A stretch of 62,081 nucleotides of DNA. Origin: Pseudomonas sp. IPO3778. GTDB lineage: Bacteria > Pseudomonadota > Gammaproteobacteria > Pseudomonadales > Pseudomonadaceae. The stretch lies in contig NZ_JACARC010000040.1 of NCBI RefSeq assembly GCF_013386825.1, forward strand, positions 1 to 62,081, in the 5' to 3' direction. Made by a program: the position numbers and the translations under genes. The notes beneath the pieces are model-generated. The model did not search any database and was not told the DNA's origin. It was given only the letters and a program-made list of their open reading frames with translations. This document shows, one piece after another, positions 49,297 through 57,920 of the stretch. The stretch's first letter is position 1. Each line of letters starts with the position of its first letter.

Positions 49297-50301
49297 ATGA
49301 CCGATTTGAAAGACGTAGCCCGGCTCGCTGGCGTATCCCGCGCCACCGCCGCGCGCACTTTTGCTTCCCCGGAACAAGTGCGCCCGACCACCCGTGAGCA
49401 GGTGTTCGCCGCCGCCCGTGAGTTGGGCTTCAGGCCCAATCTGCTGGGCCGCCAACTGCGCCTGCAAACCACCCAACTGATCGGCGTGGTGGTGCCCAAC
49501 CTGCTGAACCCGGTATTCGCCGAGCAGTTCCAGGCCATGGAGCGCGCCGCACGCCTGCGGGGCTATAACCTGTTGCTGGCCACCACCGACTACAGCGCCG
49601 AGCGTGAAAGCAGCGTGGTGGAAGAGTTGCTGCGCCAGCGCGTCGATGGCCTGGTGCTGACCGTCACCGACGCCGAAAGCAACAGCGTGCTCCACAGCCT
49701 GGCCACGGAAGAAACCCCGTTCGTGCTGGCCTACCACCAACCCGGCAACCCCAACTACAGCGCCGTCTCGGTGGACAACCGCGCCGGCATGGCGCTGGCC
49801 ACCCGTTATCTGCTGGAAGCGGGCCATCGCCGCATTGCCATGGTCGCCGGCCCCGCGTTGCAGTCCGACCGCGCCCGCCTGCGTTACGCCGGGTATTGCG
49901 ATGCCATGGGCGAGTACGGCCTCGACAGCCAACTGGTGATCGAAATGCCGGCCCACACCCAAGCCGAATTCGCCGCCATCGAGCCCTTCCTGCAAGGCTC
50001 GCAGGCGCCCACGGCGTTGGTGTGTTCCAACGATTTTCTCGCCATCAGCCTGATCGCCGAACTGCGCCGCCATGCCTGGAACGTGCCGGGACAACTCTCG
50101 GTGATGGGCTTTGACGGCATTGCCCTGGGCACCCAGATGCACCCGACGCTGTGCAGCGTGGTGCAGCCCATCGCGCTGTTGGCCAGCACCGTGATCGACC
50201 AACTGCTGGCGCAAATCGCCGGCAACGCCCCGGTTTCCCATTGCCTGCCGTGCCATATCCGGCCGGGCGAAAGCACCCAACCCCATAAAGGAGACGCTTG
50301 A
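49297..50301 (+). CDS. LacI-family transcriptional regulator of an ABC/phosphodiesterase operon
   Basis: A 334-residue LacI-type regulator: TDLKDVARLAGVSRATAARTFASPEQVRPTTREQVFAAARELGFRPNLLGRQL is the HTH and hinge, followed by TQLIGVVVPNLLNPVFAEQF and the sensor domain ending VMGFDGIALGTQMHPTLCSVVQP. The recognition helix SRATAART departs from the common SxATVSR pattern. I prefer ATG 49297 over GTG 49291. The stop shares one base with the start of the binding-protein gene (TGATG), so it is the first gene of the operon it probably controls. Confidence 0.9.
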   Translation: MTDLKDVARLAGVSRATAARTFASPEQVRPTTREQVFAAARELGFRPNLLGRQLRLQTTQLIGVVVPNLLNPVFAEQFQAMERAARLRGYNLLLATTDYSAERESSVVEELLRQRVDGLVLTVTDAESNSVLHSLATEETPFVLAYHQPGNPNYSAVSVDNRAGMALATRYLLEAGHRRIAMVAGPALQSDRARLRYAGYCDAMGEYGLDSQLVIEMPAHTQAEFAAIEPFLQGSQAPTALVCSNDFLAISLIAELRRHAWNVPGQLSVMGFDGIALGTQMHPTLCSVVQPIALLASTVIDQLLAQIAGNAPVSHCLPCHIRPGESTQPHKGDA

Positions 50302-51305
50302 TGAGCATCCTCAGTAAAACCCTGGCGGCCTTGCTGCTGTGCGGCGCGGCCAGCCTGGCCCAGGCCGCCGACACCGCGATTTGCTACAACTGCCCGCCAG
50401 ACTGGGCAGACTGGGGCACGCAACTCAAGGCGATCGCCGCGAGCACCGGTGTGCAGGTGCCGCTGGACAACAAGAACTCCGGCCAGTCCCTGGCACAGTT
50501 GGTGGCCGAGAAAGCCGCGCCGGTGGCCGATGTCGTCTACTACGGTGTGACGTTCGGCCTGCAAGCGCAAAAGGCGGCGGTGGTGGAGGGCTATAAACCC
50601 AAGGGTTGGGAACAGATTCCCGCCGGCCTGAAAGACCCGGACGGCCAGTGGTTTGCGATTCACTCCGGCACCCTGGGCATCATGGTCAACGTCGATGCCC
50701 TGGGTGGCTTGCCGGTGCCGCAAAGCTGGGCTGACCTGCTCAAGCCTGAGTACAAAGGCATGGTCGGCTACCTCGACCCATCCAGCGCCTTCGTCGGCTA
50801 CGTCTCGGCGGTGGCGATCAACCGCGCCATGGGCGGCGACCTCGACAACTTTGCCCCGGCCATCGACTACTTCCAGAAGCTGTCGAAAAACGCCCCCATC
50901 GTGCCCAAGCAAACCGCCTATGCGCGGGTGCTCTCCGGCGAGTTGCCGATCCTGGTGGACTACGACTTCAACGCCTACCGCGCCCGCTACAAGGACAACG
51001 CCAACGTTGCCTTCGTGATCCCCAAGGAAGGCAGCATCAGCGTGCCGTATGTGATGAGCCTGGTGGCCAACGCACCGCACCGCGCCAACGGCGAAAAGGT
51101 CCTGGATTTTGTCCTGTCCGATGAAGGCCAGGCACTCTGGGCCAAGGCCTACCTGCGCCCGGTGCGGCCGGTGAAGATGCCGGCGGACGTGGCCGCGCAG
51201 TTTCTGCCAGACAGTGACTACGCCCGCGCCGGTGTGGTGGATTACCAGAAAATGGCCGCCGTGCAGGAAGCCTTCGCCGCGCGTTACCTGAGTGAGGTCA
51301 AGTAA
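50301..51305 (+). CDS. ABC transporter periplasmic substrate-binding protein
   Basis: A 334-residue Fe(III)/AEP-type (SBP_bac_11-like fold) binding protein. The signal peptide ends near residue 22 (SLAQAAD); the mature part has TAICYNCPPDWADWGTQLKAI, VADVVYYGVTFGLQAQKAAVV, WFAIHSGTLGIMVNVDALGGLPVP, LVDYDFNAYRARY. The fold and the neighbouring phosphodiesterase suggest an organophosphate substrate, not iron. AAGGAG precedes the ATG. Confidence 0.85.
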   Translation: MSILSKTLAALLLCGAASLAQAADTAICYNCPPDWADWGTQLKAIAASTGVQVPLDNKNSGQSLAQLVAEKAAPVADVVYYGVTFGLQAQKAAVVEGYKPKGWEQIPAGLKDPDGQWFAIHSGTLGIMVNVDALGGLPVPQSWADLLKPEYKGMVGYLDPSSAFVGYVSAVAINRAMGGDLDNFAPAIDYFQKLSKNAPIVPKQTAYARVLSGELPILVDYDFNAYRARYKDNANVAFVIPKEGSISVPYVMSLVANAPHRANGEKVLDFVLSDEGQALWAKAYLRPVRPVKMPADVAAQFLPDSDYARAGVVDYQKMAAVQEAFAARYLSEVK

Positions 51306-52127
51306 GTGAAGGCACTTTTGCGGCCAAATCCCGCCTGGGCCCTGGCCCCGGCCTTTGCGGTGCTGCTGGCTTTCTGGCTGTTGCCGCTGGCGCACTTGAT
51401 CGTGCTGGGTGGCGAAAGCCGCGACAGCCAGGGCAGCGGTTACTGGCAGGTGCTCGGCAGCGCGCAATACCTGGGGAGCCTGGCGCAAACCTGCATGCTT
51501 GCGGTGTTGGTGACGTTGGCGGCGCTGCTGGTGGGCGGCATCACAGGCGTGTTTCTCGCCCGCCAGCACTTCTTCGGGCGGTCGGCGCTGGTGGCGTTGC
51601 TGACGTTTCCCCTGGCGTTTCCCGGTGTGGTGGTCGGGTTCCTGGTGATCCTGCTGGCGGGCCGCCAAGGCCTGTTTGCCGCCCTCGGGCTTCAACTGGC
51701 CGGCGAGCGCTGGATCTTTGCCTATTCCCTGGCGGGGTTGTTTGTGGGCTACCTGTACTTCTCGATTCCACGGGTGATCCTCACGGTGATGGCGGCGTGT
51801 GAAAGCCTCGACCGCAGCCTGGAGGAAGCGGCCCATTCACTGGGTGCCGGGCATTGGCGGGTGGTGTGCGATGTGATTGTGCCGGGCCTGGCACCGGCCT
51901 TGGCCTCCTGTGGGGCGATCTGTTTTGCCACGTCCATGGGCGCCTTTGGCACTGCATTTACCCTGGGTACGCGGCTGAACGTGACGCCTGTGGCCATCTA
52001 CAACGTGTTCACCAACTACGCCAATTTTGCCGTGGCAGCGGCACTCTCGGTGGTGCTCGGTGTGGTGACCTGGGCCGTGCTGTTGCTGACGCGGCGCCTG
52101 GTGAAAAACGCGGGGACGGTCCTGTGA
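51306..52127 (+). CDS. ABC transporter permease, subunit 1
   Basis: A 273-residue inner-membrane permease (BPD_transp_1) with about six helices and the EAA loop SLEEAAHSLGAGHWRVVCDVIVPGLAP near residue 175. It resembles the spermidine/iron/AEP permease group. GTG start at 51306, directly after the binding-protein stop. Overlaps the next gene as GTGA. Confidence 0.9.
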   Translation: MKALLRPNPAWALAPAFAVLLAFWLLPLAHLIVLGGESRDSQGSGYWQVLGSAQYLGSLAQTCMLAVLVTLAALLVGGITGVFLARQHFFGRSALVALLTFPLAFPGVVVGFLVILLAGRQGLFAALGLQLAGERWIFAYSLAGLFVGYLYFSIPRVILTVMAACESLDRSLEEAAHSLGAGHWRVVCDVIVPGLAPALASCGAICFATSMGAFGTAFTLGTRLNVTPVAIYNVFTNYANFAVAAALSVVLGVVTWAVLLLTRRLVKNAGTVL

Positions 52128-52918
52128 AGCGCTCATCGCTGTTTATCGTTCAACTGCTGTTCACCTTGCTGGTCTGCGCCTTCATGTTGGTGCCGGTGGT
52201 GATGTCATTGCTGGCGGGGCTGACGCGCAATTTCTTCGTCGGTTTGTCCAGCGGCCTGACCTTCGACTGGTTGATCCAGGTGTGGCAGGCCTACTCGCCG
52301 ACGGTCTGGCTTTCGCTGCAATTGGCTGTGGCCTGTGCGGTGTGCGTCTGCGTGATCGGCGTGCCGGCGGCATACGCCCTGGTGCGCATGAACAACCGCT
52401 TCAGCCGCGCCTTCGAGGAATTGATGGTGCTGCCGGTGGCCATGCCCGGCCTGGCCAGTGCCCTGGCGTTGTTGCTGACCTACGGCCAGTTCGGCGGGTT
52501 TCGCAGCAGTTGGTTGTTCATTCTGGTGGGGCATGTGTTGTTCACCTTGCCGTTCCTGGTGCGCCCGGTGATGGCGGTGATGCAACGCCAGCAACTGCCG
52601 GTGCTGGAAGAGGCCGCCGCCAGCCTGGGGGCGGGGCCGATCAAGCGCTTTTTCAGCGTGGTGGTGCCCAACTGCCGGGCGGGGATTCTCGCCGGGGTGT
52701 TGATGGTCGTCACCTTGAGCCTGGGGGAGTTCAACCTGACCTGGATGCTCCACACGCCGATGACCAAGACCTTGCCCGTCGGCCTCGCCGACAGCTACGC
52801 CTCGGCCCGCCTGGAAATCGCCAGCGCCTACACCCTTATCTTTTTGCTGATGATCGTGCCGCTGCTGATTGCGTTGCAGGCCATCAGCGCCCGTCTGTCC
52901 CGTGGAGAGCGTCGATGA
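52124..52918 (+). CDS. ABC transporter permease, subunit 2
   Basis: A 264-residue BPD_transp_1 permease: KRSSLFIVQLLFTLLVCAFMLVPVVMSLLAG at the start and EEAAASLGAGPIKRFFSVVVPNCRAGILAG as EAA loop. With subunit 1 it forms the membrane channel. GTG start at 52124 overlaps the previous stop by 4 bases; the stop overlaps the ATPase start as ATGA. A longer in-frame start inside subunit 1 is not needed. Confidence 0.9.
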   Translation: MKRSSLFIVQLLFTLLVCAFMLVPVVMSLLAGLTRNFFVGLSSGLTFDWLIQVWQAYSPTVWLSLQLAVACAVCVCVIGVPAAYALVRMNNRFSRAFEELMVLPVAMPGLASALALLLTYGQFGGFRSSWLFILVGHVLFTLPFLVRPVMAVMQRQQLPVLEEAAASLGAGPIKRFFSVVVPNCRAGILAGVLMVVTLSLGEFNLTWMLHTPMTKTLPVGLADSYASARLEIASAYTLIFLLMIVPLLIALQAISARLSRGERR

Positions 52919-53946
52919 CCGCTATCACCCTTCGCCTGAAGGGGTGCCGCAAGGCATTCGCCGACGGCACCGTTGCCGTGCAAAACCTCGACCTGACCAT
53001 CGAGGGCGGCGAAACCCTGGCCATCCTTGGCCCGTCCGGGTGCGGCAAAACCACCACCTTGCGCCTGATCGCCGGCCTTGAGCGCCCCGATGTGGGCCAG
53101 GTGTTTTTCGGCGACACCGACGTCACCCGCCTGCCCATCGAGCGGCGTGACGTGGGCATGGTGTTCCAGAACTACGCGTTGTTTCCCAACCTGGATGTGG
53201 CCGGCAACATCGTCTACGGCCTGAAGGTTCGCGGCATCGCGCCGGCCGAGCGCAACAAGCGCTGTGACGAGTTGCTGGAACTGGTCGGCCTGCCGCATCA
53301 CGGCCAGCGCAGCATCCATGAACTGTCCGGCGGCCAGCGTCAGCGTGTGGCCCTGGCTCGGGCATTGGCGCCACGGCCCAAAGTGCTGTTGCTGGATGAA
53401 CCGCTGGCCGCGCTGGATGCACAGTTGCGCGAGCGCCTGCGCAGCGAGCTGGACCAGCTATTGCGCGGCCTGGGCATCACCTCGGTGTTCGTCACCCACG
53501 ATCAGGGCGAGGCCATGGCCCTGGGGGATCGCATCCTGGTGATGGAGCAGGGGCGTATCGCGCAACTGGCCAGCCCGCGGGAGATCTACCAGCAGCCGGC
53601 CAACGCGTTTGTCGCAGGCTTTGTGGGCAACCTGAATGCCTTTTCGGTGATCGATCGAACGGCCCATGGCCTGAAGGTGTGCGGCGGCGAACTGCCGTGG
53701 CACGAACCCCAGCTGCCGGCCACCGTGTACTGCCGCCCCGAGCACCTGCAGGTGATGGAGAGCGAAGGGCACCTGCACGGGCACCTGGTGGCGCAGTTTT
53801 TCCAGGGTGCGCAAAGCCGCCTGCTGGTGGACGTCGGCGGCCCGCAACCGTTGCTGGTGGACAGCCGTGACAACCTGCTTCATGCCGTCGGTGCGCCCAT
53901 TGCCCTGGCCATCGCCCCCCACACGCTGTTCACCCTGCATGCCTGA
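52915..53946 (+). CDS. ABC transporter ATP-binding subunit with TOBE-type C-terminus
   Basis: A 343-residue PotA/FbpC-like ATPase: Walker A LGPSGCGKTT (about 39-48), Q-loop VFQNYALFPNLD, signature LSGGQRQRVALARAL, Walker B LLLDEPLAALDAQ, VTHDQGEAMALGD, then a C-terminal TOBE-like regulatory domain from about residue 240. Energises the two permeases. The end overlaps the phosphodiesterase start by 8 bases (53939). Confidence 0.93.
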   Translation: MTAITLRLKGCRKAFADGTVAVQNLDLTIEGGETLAILGPSGCGKTTTLRLIAGLERPDVGQVFFGDTDVTRLPIERRDVGMVFQNYALFPNLDVAGNIVYGLKVRGIAPAERNKRCDELLELVGLPHHGQRSIHELSGGQRQRVALARALAPRPKVLLLDEPLAALDAQLRERLRSELDQLLRGLGITSVFVTHDQGEAMALGDRILVMEQGRIAQLASPREIYQQPANAFVAGFVGNLNAFSVIDRTAHGLKVCGGELPWHEPQLPATVYCRPEHLQVMESEGHLHGHLVAQFFQGAQSRLLVDVGGPQPLLVDSRDNLLHAVGAPIALAIAPHTLFTLHA

Positions 53947-54796
53947 ATTCAGAGAGCCTATTTTGAACCGTCCGTTTCTTGTTGCGCAGATCAGCGATCT
54001 GCACCTTAAAGCCGGCCAGCGCCTGACCTATGGCGTGGTCGACACCCTCGGTGCATTGCGCCGCGCGGTGGACCACTTGAATGCCAGCAACCCGCGGCCC
54101 GATATCGTGGTGGTCAGCGGCGACCTGGTGGACTTTGGCCGGCCCGATGAATACGCCGTGCTGCACCCCGAACTGGCCCGCTTGCAGATGCCTTGCTACC
54201 TGGTGCCGGGCAATCATGACCACCGCCAGCATTTGCTTGATGCCTTCAGCGATCACGCTTACTTGCCGCATGGCGCCGACGGCCCGCTGGACTGGGTGGT
54301 GGATGACTACCCGGTGCGCTTGATTGGCCTGGACTCGACGATTCCCGACGCCCATGGCGGCCAGTTGCTGGACAGCCAATTGCAGTGGCTTGATGAGCAA
54401 CTGGGGCTGCGCCCGAACGTGCCGACCCTGTTGGTCTTGCATCACCCGCCGTTTATCAGCGGCATCGGCCATATGGACCGCGAGCCGTTCCGCAACGCCG
54501 CCGCGCTGGAAACCGTCATCGCCCGTCACCCTCAGGTGGAGCGCTTGCTGAGCGGGCATTTGCACCGGCCGATGCAGCGCCGGTTCGGTGGCAGCTTGAG
54601 CTGTGTATGCCCGGGCACCTCCCATCAAATCGTGCTGGATTTGCAGGAGGCCGCACCGGCCCATTTCAACCTGGAACCGGCGGGTTACCTCTTGCACCGC
54701 TGGGATGAACAGCAAGGGCTGATCAGCCATAACGGCGTATTCGGGGACTACCCGGGGCCGTATCCGTTTTATGACGCTGATGGGTTGATTGACTGA
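53939..54796 (+). CDS. GpdQ-type metallophosphodiesterase
   Basis: A 285-residue class III cyclic-nucleotide/glycerophosphodiesterase-like enzyme. Metal ligands are ISDLHL (Asp20, His22), VVSGDLVDFG, PGNHDH, LHHPPF and SGHLHRP. The segments RPDEYAVLHPELARLQMPCYLVPGNHD, FNLEPAGYLLHRW and YPGPYPFYD align with E. aerogenes GpdQ by eye more than with CpdA. The likely role is hydrolysis of an imported phosphodiester in the cytoplasm, with the ABC genes upstream. ATG 53939 overlaps the ATPase gene; TTG 53963 (MNRPFLVAQISD) is an alternative start. Glycerophosphodiester as substrate is inference. Confidence 0.85.
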   Translation: MPEFREPILNRPFLVAQISDLHLKAGQRLTYGVVDTLGALRRAVDHLNASNPRPDIVVVSGDLVDFGRPDEYAVLHPELARLQMPCYLVPGNHDHRQHLLDAFSDHAYLPHGADGPLDWVVDDYPVRLIGLDSTIPDAHGGQLLDSQLQWLDEQLGLRPNVPTLLVLHHPPFISGIGHMDREPFRNAAALETVIARHPQVERLLSGHLHRPMQRRFGGSLSCVCPGTSHQIVLDLQEAAPAHFNLEPAGYLLHRWDEQQGLISHNGVFGDYPGPYPFYDADGLID

Positions 54797-54864
54797 AGGA
54801 CACCTGAAGCGCCGCGTTCATCTATTCACGGGGTCCCCATGGGATCCTGGCGATCGGCGCTGCG

Positions 54865-55050
54865 ATGGTGGCGGGCATCGGCATTGGCGCGATGGTGGGG
54901 CGGATGGCGCCCGGTGGCTGCGTCGACGTGGAGCAGCGTTTCGAGCTGCCACCGCTGCCCAGTCGGGAAGTGGTGCTGTATACCGCGCAGCGGGACACTC
55001 AGGCACAGGCGCTGATCCGTGCCTTGAGCGCGGATATTCCGGCGGACTGA
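54865..55050 (+). CDS. Possible small membrane protein
   Basis: A 61-residue frame: MVAGIGIGAMVGRMAPGGCVDVEQRFELPPLPSREVVLYTAQRDTQAQALIRAL. One hydrophobic Gly-rich segment, then a polar tail; it could be a small membrane or secreted protein. The ribosome site is poor and the frame is open for some codons upstream, so the true start is unclear. Conservation would decide whether it is a gene. Confidence 0.3.
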   Translation: MVAGIGIGAMVGRMAPGGCVDVEQRFELPPLPSREVVLYTAQRDTQAQALIRALSADIPAD

Positions 55051-55051
55051 G

Positions 55052-55171
55052 TCAGAACACCAGGCGCCCGGCCCAGGCCATCAGCAGGGCCAGGCTGCCG
55101 ATGCCGAGGAGCGTGAGCCCCAGGGCGGCAACGTGAACGAGGAGGGTAGTCAGCGGCTGATGCTGTTCCAT
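55052..55171 (-). CDS. 39-residue single-helix membrane protein (not predicted by length filters)
   Basis: A short frame starting MEQHQPLTTLLVHVAALG and ending LLMAWAGRLVF, with one transmembrane helix (residues about 8-33). An AAGGAAG ribosome site lies 9 bases before the ATG at 55171. The gene lies in the gap between the phosphodiesterase and metE, its stop 2 bases from the end of the facing small frame. Function unknown. Confidence 0.55.
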   Translation of the reverse strand: MEQHQPLTTLLVHVAALGLTLLGIGSLALLMAWAGRLVF

Positions 55172-55279
55172 GTGAGGGCTTCCTTGGGGGCTTGGGAAGC
55201 AAAAGTATGGTGAACGGGCGGGCGACGAAACAGACGCTGCGGGCTATTTCAGTGATAAGCAAAACCGTAGACACACCCT

Positions 55280-55306
55280 ATCATCATGAGTGGAACTCGT
55301 GATGAT
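55280..55306 (+). promoter_or_regulatory. Inverted repeat upstream of metE (candidate activator site)
   Basis: ATCATCATGAGT (55280-55291), GGA, ACTCGTGATGAT (55295-55306): an 11 of 12 dyad, centred about 40 bases before a possible -35 box. It could be a LysR-type (MetR-like) activator site; it is not the enteric MetR box. No metR gene lies in this window. Confidence 0.5.
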
Positions 55307-55322
55307 CTAGAATAAAATGAGT

Positions 55323-55351
55323 TTGTCTCACTATCATCCGATCCCGACAAT
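55323..55351 (+). promoter_or_regulatory. Candidate sigma-70 promoter for metE
   Basis: TTGTCT, 17-base spacer, GACAAT; transcription would start near 55358, giving a leader of about 27 bases. The inverted repeat just upstream fits a classical activator position. Confidence 0.4.
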
Positions 55352-55384
55352 GGCTCCCATACACACATATTGGAGCGTAACGTC

Positions 55385-57673
55385 ATGGCTGTTGCCCATT
55401 CCCTTGGATTCCCGCGTATTGGACGCGATCGTGAACTGAAAAAAGCGCAGGAAGCGTTTTGGAAGGGCGAACTCGACGAAGCCGGCCTGCGCGCCGTAGG
55501 CCGTGAGCTGCGCAAGACCCACTGGGACCTGCAAAAGAACGCCGGCATCGAGTTGCTGCCCGCCGGTGACTTTGCCTGGTACGACCAGGTGCTGACTCAC
55601 TCGCTGATGTTCGGTGTGATCCCCGAGCGGTTCCGCCCGGCCGACGGCAAAGCCACCTTGCACACCCTGTTCGGCATGGCCCGTGGCGTCAGTGACAGTT
55701 GCTGCGGCGGTGCCCACGCCCAGGAGATGACCAAGTGGTTCGACACCAACTACCACTACCTGGTGCCTGAGTTCAGCGCCGACCAGCAATTCCAGCTGGG
55801 TTGGGATCAACTGTTCGAAGAGGTCAAGGAAGCCCGGGACCTCGGCCACGCCGTGAAGCCAGTGATCATCGGCCCGCTGACGTACCTGTGGCTGGGCAAG
55901 GCCAAGGGCGGCGATTTCGACAAGCTCGACCTGCTGGATCGCCTGCTGCCGCTGTACGGCCAGATTTTCCAGCGCCTGGCTGACCTGGGCGTGGAATGGG
56001 TGCAGATCGACGAGCCGATCCTGGTGCTGGACCTGCCCCAGGACTGGAAAAATGCGTTTGAGCGGGCCTACAACCTGATCCAGCGCGACCCGCTGAAGAA
56101 GCTGGTGGCCACCTATTTCGGCGGCCTGGAAGAGAACCTCGGGCTGGCGGCCAACCTGCCGGTGGACGGTCTGCACATCGACCTGGTGCGTGCGCCGGAT
56201 CAGTACCCGACCATCCTCGATCGCCTGCCGGCTTATAAGGTGTTGTCCCTGGGCGTGGTCAATGGCCGTAACGTCTGGCGCTGCGACCTGGAAAAAGCCC
56301 TGGCCACCTTGCAACACGCTTATGAGCGCCTGGGTGACCGCCTGTGGGTGGCGCCGTCGTGCTCCTTGCTGCACAGCCCGGTGGACCTGGGCCGTGAAGA
56401 CAAGCTGGATGCCGAGCTGAAAAGCTGGCTGGCGTTTGCCGTACAGAAGTGCGAAGAAGTGGCCGTATTGGCCCAGGCCGTGAACCAGCCGCAAGCGCCA
56501 AACGTGACGGCCGCCCTGGCCGCAAGCCGCGCCGTGCAAGTGGCCCGTGCCGCTTCCCCGCGTATCCACAAGCCGGCTGTGCAAGCCCGCGTAGCGGCGA
56601 TCACCGCCAAAGACAGCCAGCGTCACTCGCCGTTTGCCCAGCGTATCGAGAAACAGCGGGCCGGCCTGAACCTGCCGCTGTTCCCGACCACCACCATCGG
56701 ATCGTTCCCGCAGACCGCCTCGATCCGCCTGGCGCGCCAGTCGTACAAGGCCGGCAAGTTGAGCGAAGCCGAGTACGTCGAAGCCATGCACAGCGAGATC
56801 CGCCACGCGGTTGAGGTGCAAGAGAACCTTGGCCTGGACGTATTGGTGCACGGCGAGGCCGAGCGTAACGACATGGTCGAATACTTCGCCGAGCAACTCG
56901 ACGGCTACGTGTTTACCCGCTTTGGCTGGGTACAGAGCTACGGTTCCCGTTGCGTGAAACCGGCGGTGATCTTCGGTGACCTGAGCCGCCCGAAAGCCAT
57001 GACCGTGGAGTGGATCCGCTACGCCCAAGGCCTCACCCACAAGGTGATGAAGGGCATGCTGACGGGGCCGGTGACCATGCTGATGTGGTCGTTCCCCCGT
57101 GAAGACGTGAGCCGCGAAGAACAGGCCCGCCAACTGGCCCTGGCGATTCGTGACGAAGTGGTGGACCTGGAAGCTGCCGGCATCCAGATCGTACAGATCG
57201 ACGAAGCTGCGTTCCGTGAAGGCTTGCCGTTGCGCCAGGCGCAGTGGCAGGGCTACCTGGACTGGGCCACCGAAGTGTTCCGCCTGTGCGCCTCCGGCGT
57301 GCGTGACGACACCCAGATCCACACCCACATGTGCTACAGCGAGTTCAACGACGTGATCGAGTCCATTGCGGCCATGGATGCCGACGTGATCACCATCGAA
57401 ACCTCGCGCTCGGACATGGAGCTGCTGAACGCGTTCGAAGCCTTCGCCTACCCGAACGACATTGGCCCGGGTGTGTACGACATCCACTCGCCACGGGTGC
57501 CGGATGCCTCGGAAATGGCCAACCTGCTGCGCAAGGCGGCCAAGCGCATCCCGGCCGAGCGCCTATGGGTCAACCCGGACTGTGGCCTGAAAACCCGCGG
57601 CTGGCCGGAGACGGAAGCGGCGTTGATTCACATGGTGACGGCGGCGCGTCAACTGCGGGCTGAACTGGCCTGA
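55385..57673 (+). CDS. metE: Cobalamin-independent methionine synthase
   Basis: A 762-residue enzyme transferring a methyl group from polyglutamylated methyltetrahydrofolate to homocysteine. The N-terminal domain starts AVAHSLGFPRIGRDRELKKAQEAFWKGEL; the C-terminal catalytic domain has FPTTTIGSFPQT, VLVHGEAERNDMVEYF, GSRCVKPAVIFGDL, TGPVTMLMWSFPRED, QIVQIDEAAFREGLPL, the zinc-binding His and Cys in HTHMCYSEF, and the second Cys in NPDCGLKTRGW. Full length. ATG 55385 with GGAG upstream. Confidence 0.97.
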   Translation: MAVAHSLGFPRIGRDRELKKAQEAFWKGELDEAGLRAVGRELRKTHWDLQKNAGIELLPAGDFAWYDQVLTHSLMFGVIPERFRPADGKATLHTLFGMARGVSDSCCGGAHAQEMTKWFDTNYHYLVPEFSADQQFQLGWDQLFEEVKEARDLGHAVKPVIIGPLTYLWLGKAKGGDFDKLDLLDRLLPLYGQIFQRLADLGVEWVQIDEPILVLDLPQDWKNAFERAYNLIQRDPLKKLVATYFGGLEENLGLAANLPVDGLHIDLVRAPDQYPTILDRLPAYKVLSLGVVNGRNVWRCDLEKALATLQHAYERLGDRLWVAPSCSLLHSPVDLGREDKLDAELKSWLAFAVQKCEEVAVLAQAVNQPQAPNVTAALAASRAVQVARAASPRIHKPAVQARVAAITAKDSQRHSPFAQRIEKQRAGLNLPLFPTTTIGSFPQTASIRLARQSYKAGKLSEAEYVEAMHSEIRHAVEVQENLGLDVLVHGEAERNDMVEYFAEQLDGYVFTRFGWVQSYGSRCVKPAVIFGDLSRPKAMTVEWIRYAQGLTHKVMKGMLTGPVTMLMWSFPREDVSREEQARQLALAIRDEVVDLEAAGIQIVQIDEAAFREGLPLRQAQWQGYLDWATEVFRLCASGVRDDTQIHTHMCYSEFNDVIESIAAMDADVITIETSRSDMELLNAFEAFAYPNDIGPGVYDIHSPRVPDASEMANLLRKAAKRIPAERLWVNPDCGLKTRGWPETEAALIHMVTAARQLRAELA

Positions 57674-57679
57674 TCCAGG

Positions 57680-57803
57680 CACCCGGTATAACACGCCGGG
57701 TGAAGACCAGAAATGTGGGAGCTGGCTTGCCTGCGATAGCGGCGGACCCGCTTGCATCGTTGGCGACTGATACACCGCCATCGCAGGCAAGCCAGCTCCC
57801 ACA
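57680..57803. repeat. Terminator-like hairpin and REP element after metE
   Basis: A small hairpin CACCCGG-TATAACACG-CCGGGTG at 57680-57702, 6 bases after the stop, could end the metE transcript. It is followed by a REP pair at 57714-57803 of the TGTGGGAGCTGGCTTGCCTG family. Confidence 0.75.
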
Positions 57804-57833
57804 GGAATCTCCAGCGCTCAAAAAACCGTGAAA

Positions 57834-57862
57834 TTGCCAGCACCGTCGATGCAGATTAGAAT
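57834..57862 (+). promoter_or_regulatory. Candidate promoter for the fecI-like operon
   Basis: TTGCCA, 17-base spacer, TAGAAT, a good sigma-70 match about 60 bases before the sigma factor gene. AT-rich imperfect dyad TTAGAAT-N7-ATTCTTAA overlaps the -10 box and could be a weak Fur site, but it does not fit the Fur consensus well. Confidence 0.5.
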
Positions 57863-57920
57863 GCGATCAATTCTTAATTACGCTTGAGCCTCACCGCTCC
57901 GGCGCGCCCCGGTGATCGGC

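Noticed and set aside
49884..51836. 650-residue minus-strand frame opposite the LacI/ABC genes
   Set aside because: Antisense shadow crossing three real genes; no ribosome site or motif.
55334..57487. 717-residue minus-strand frame opposite metE
   Set aside because: Same reason: antisense shadow of a highly conserved gene.
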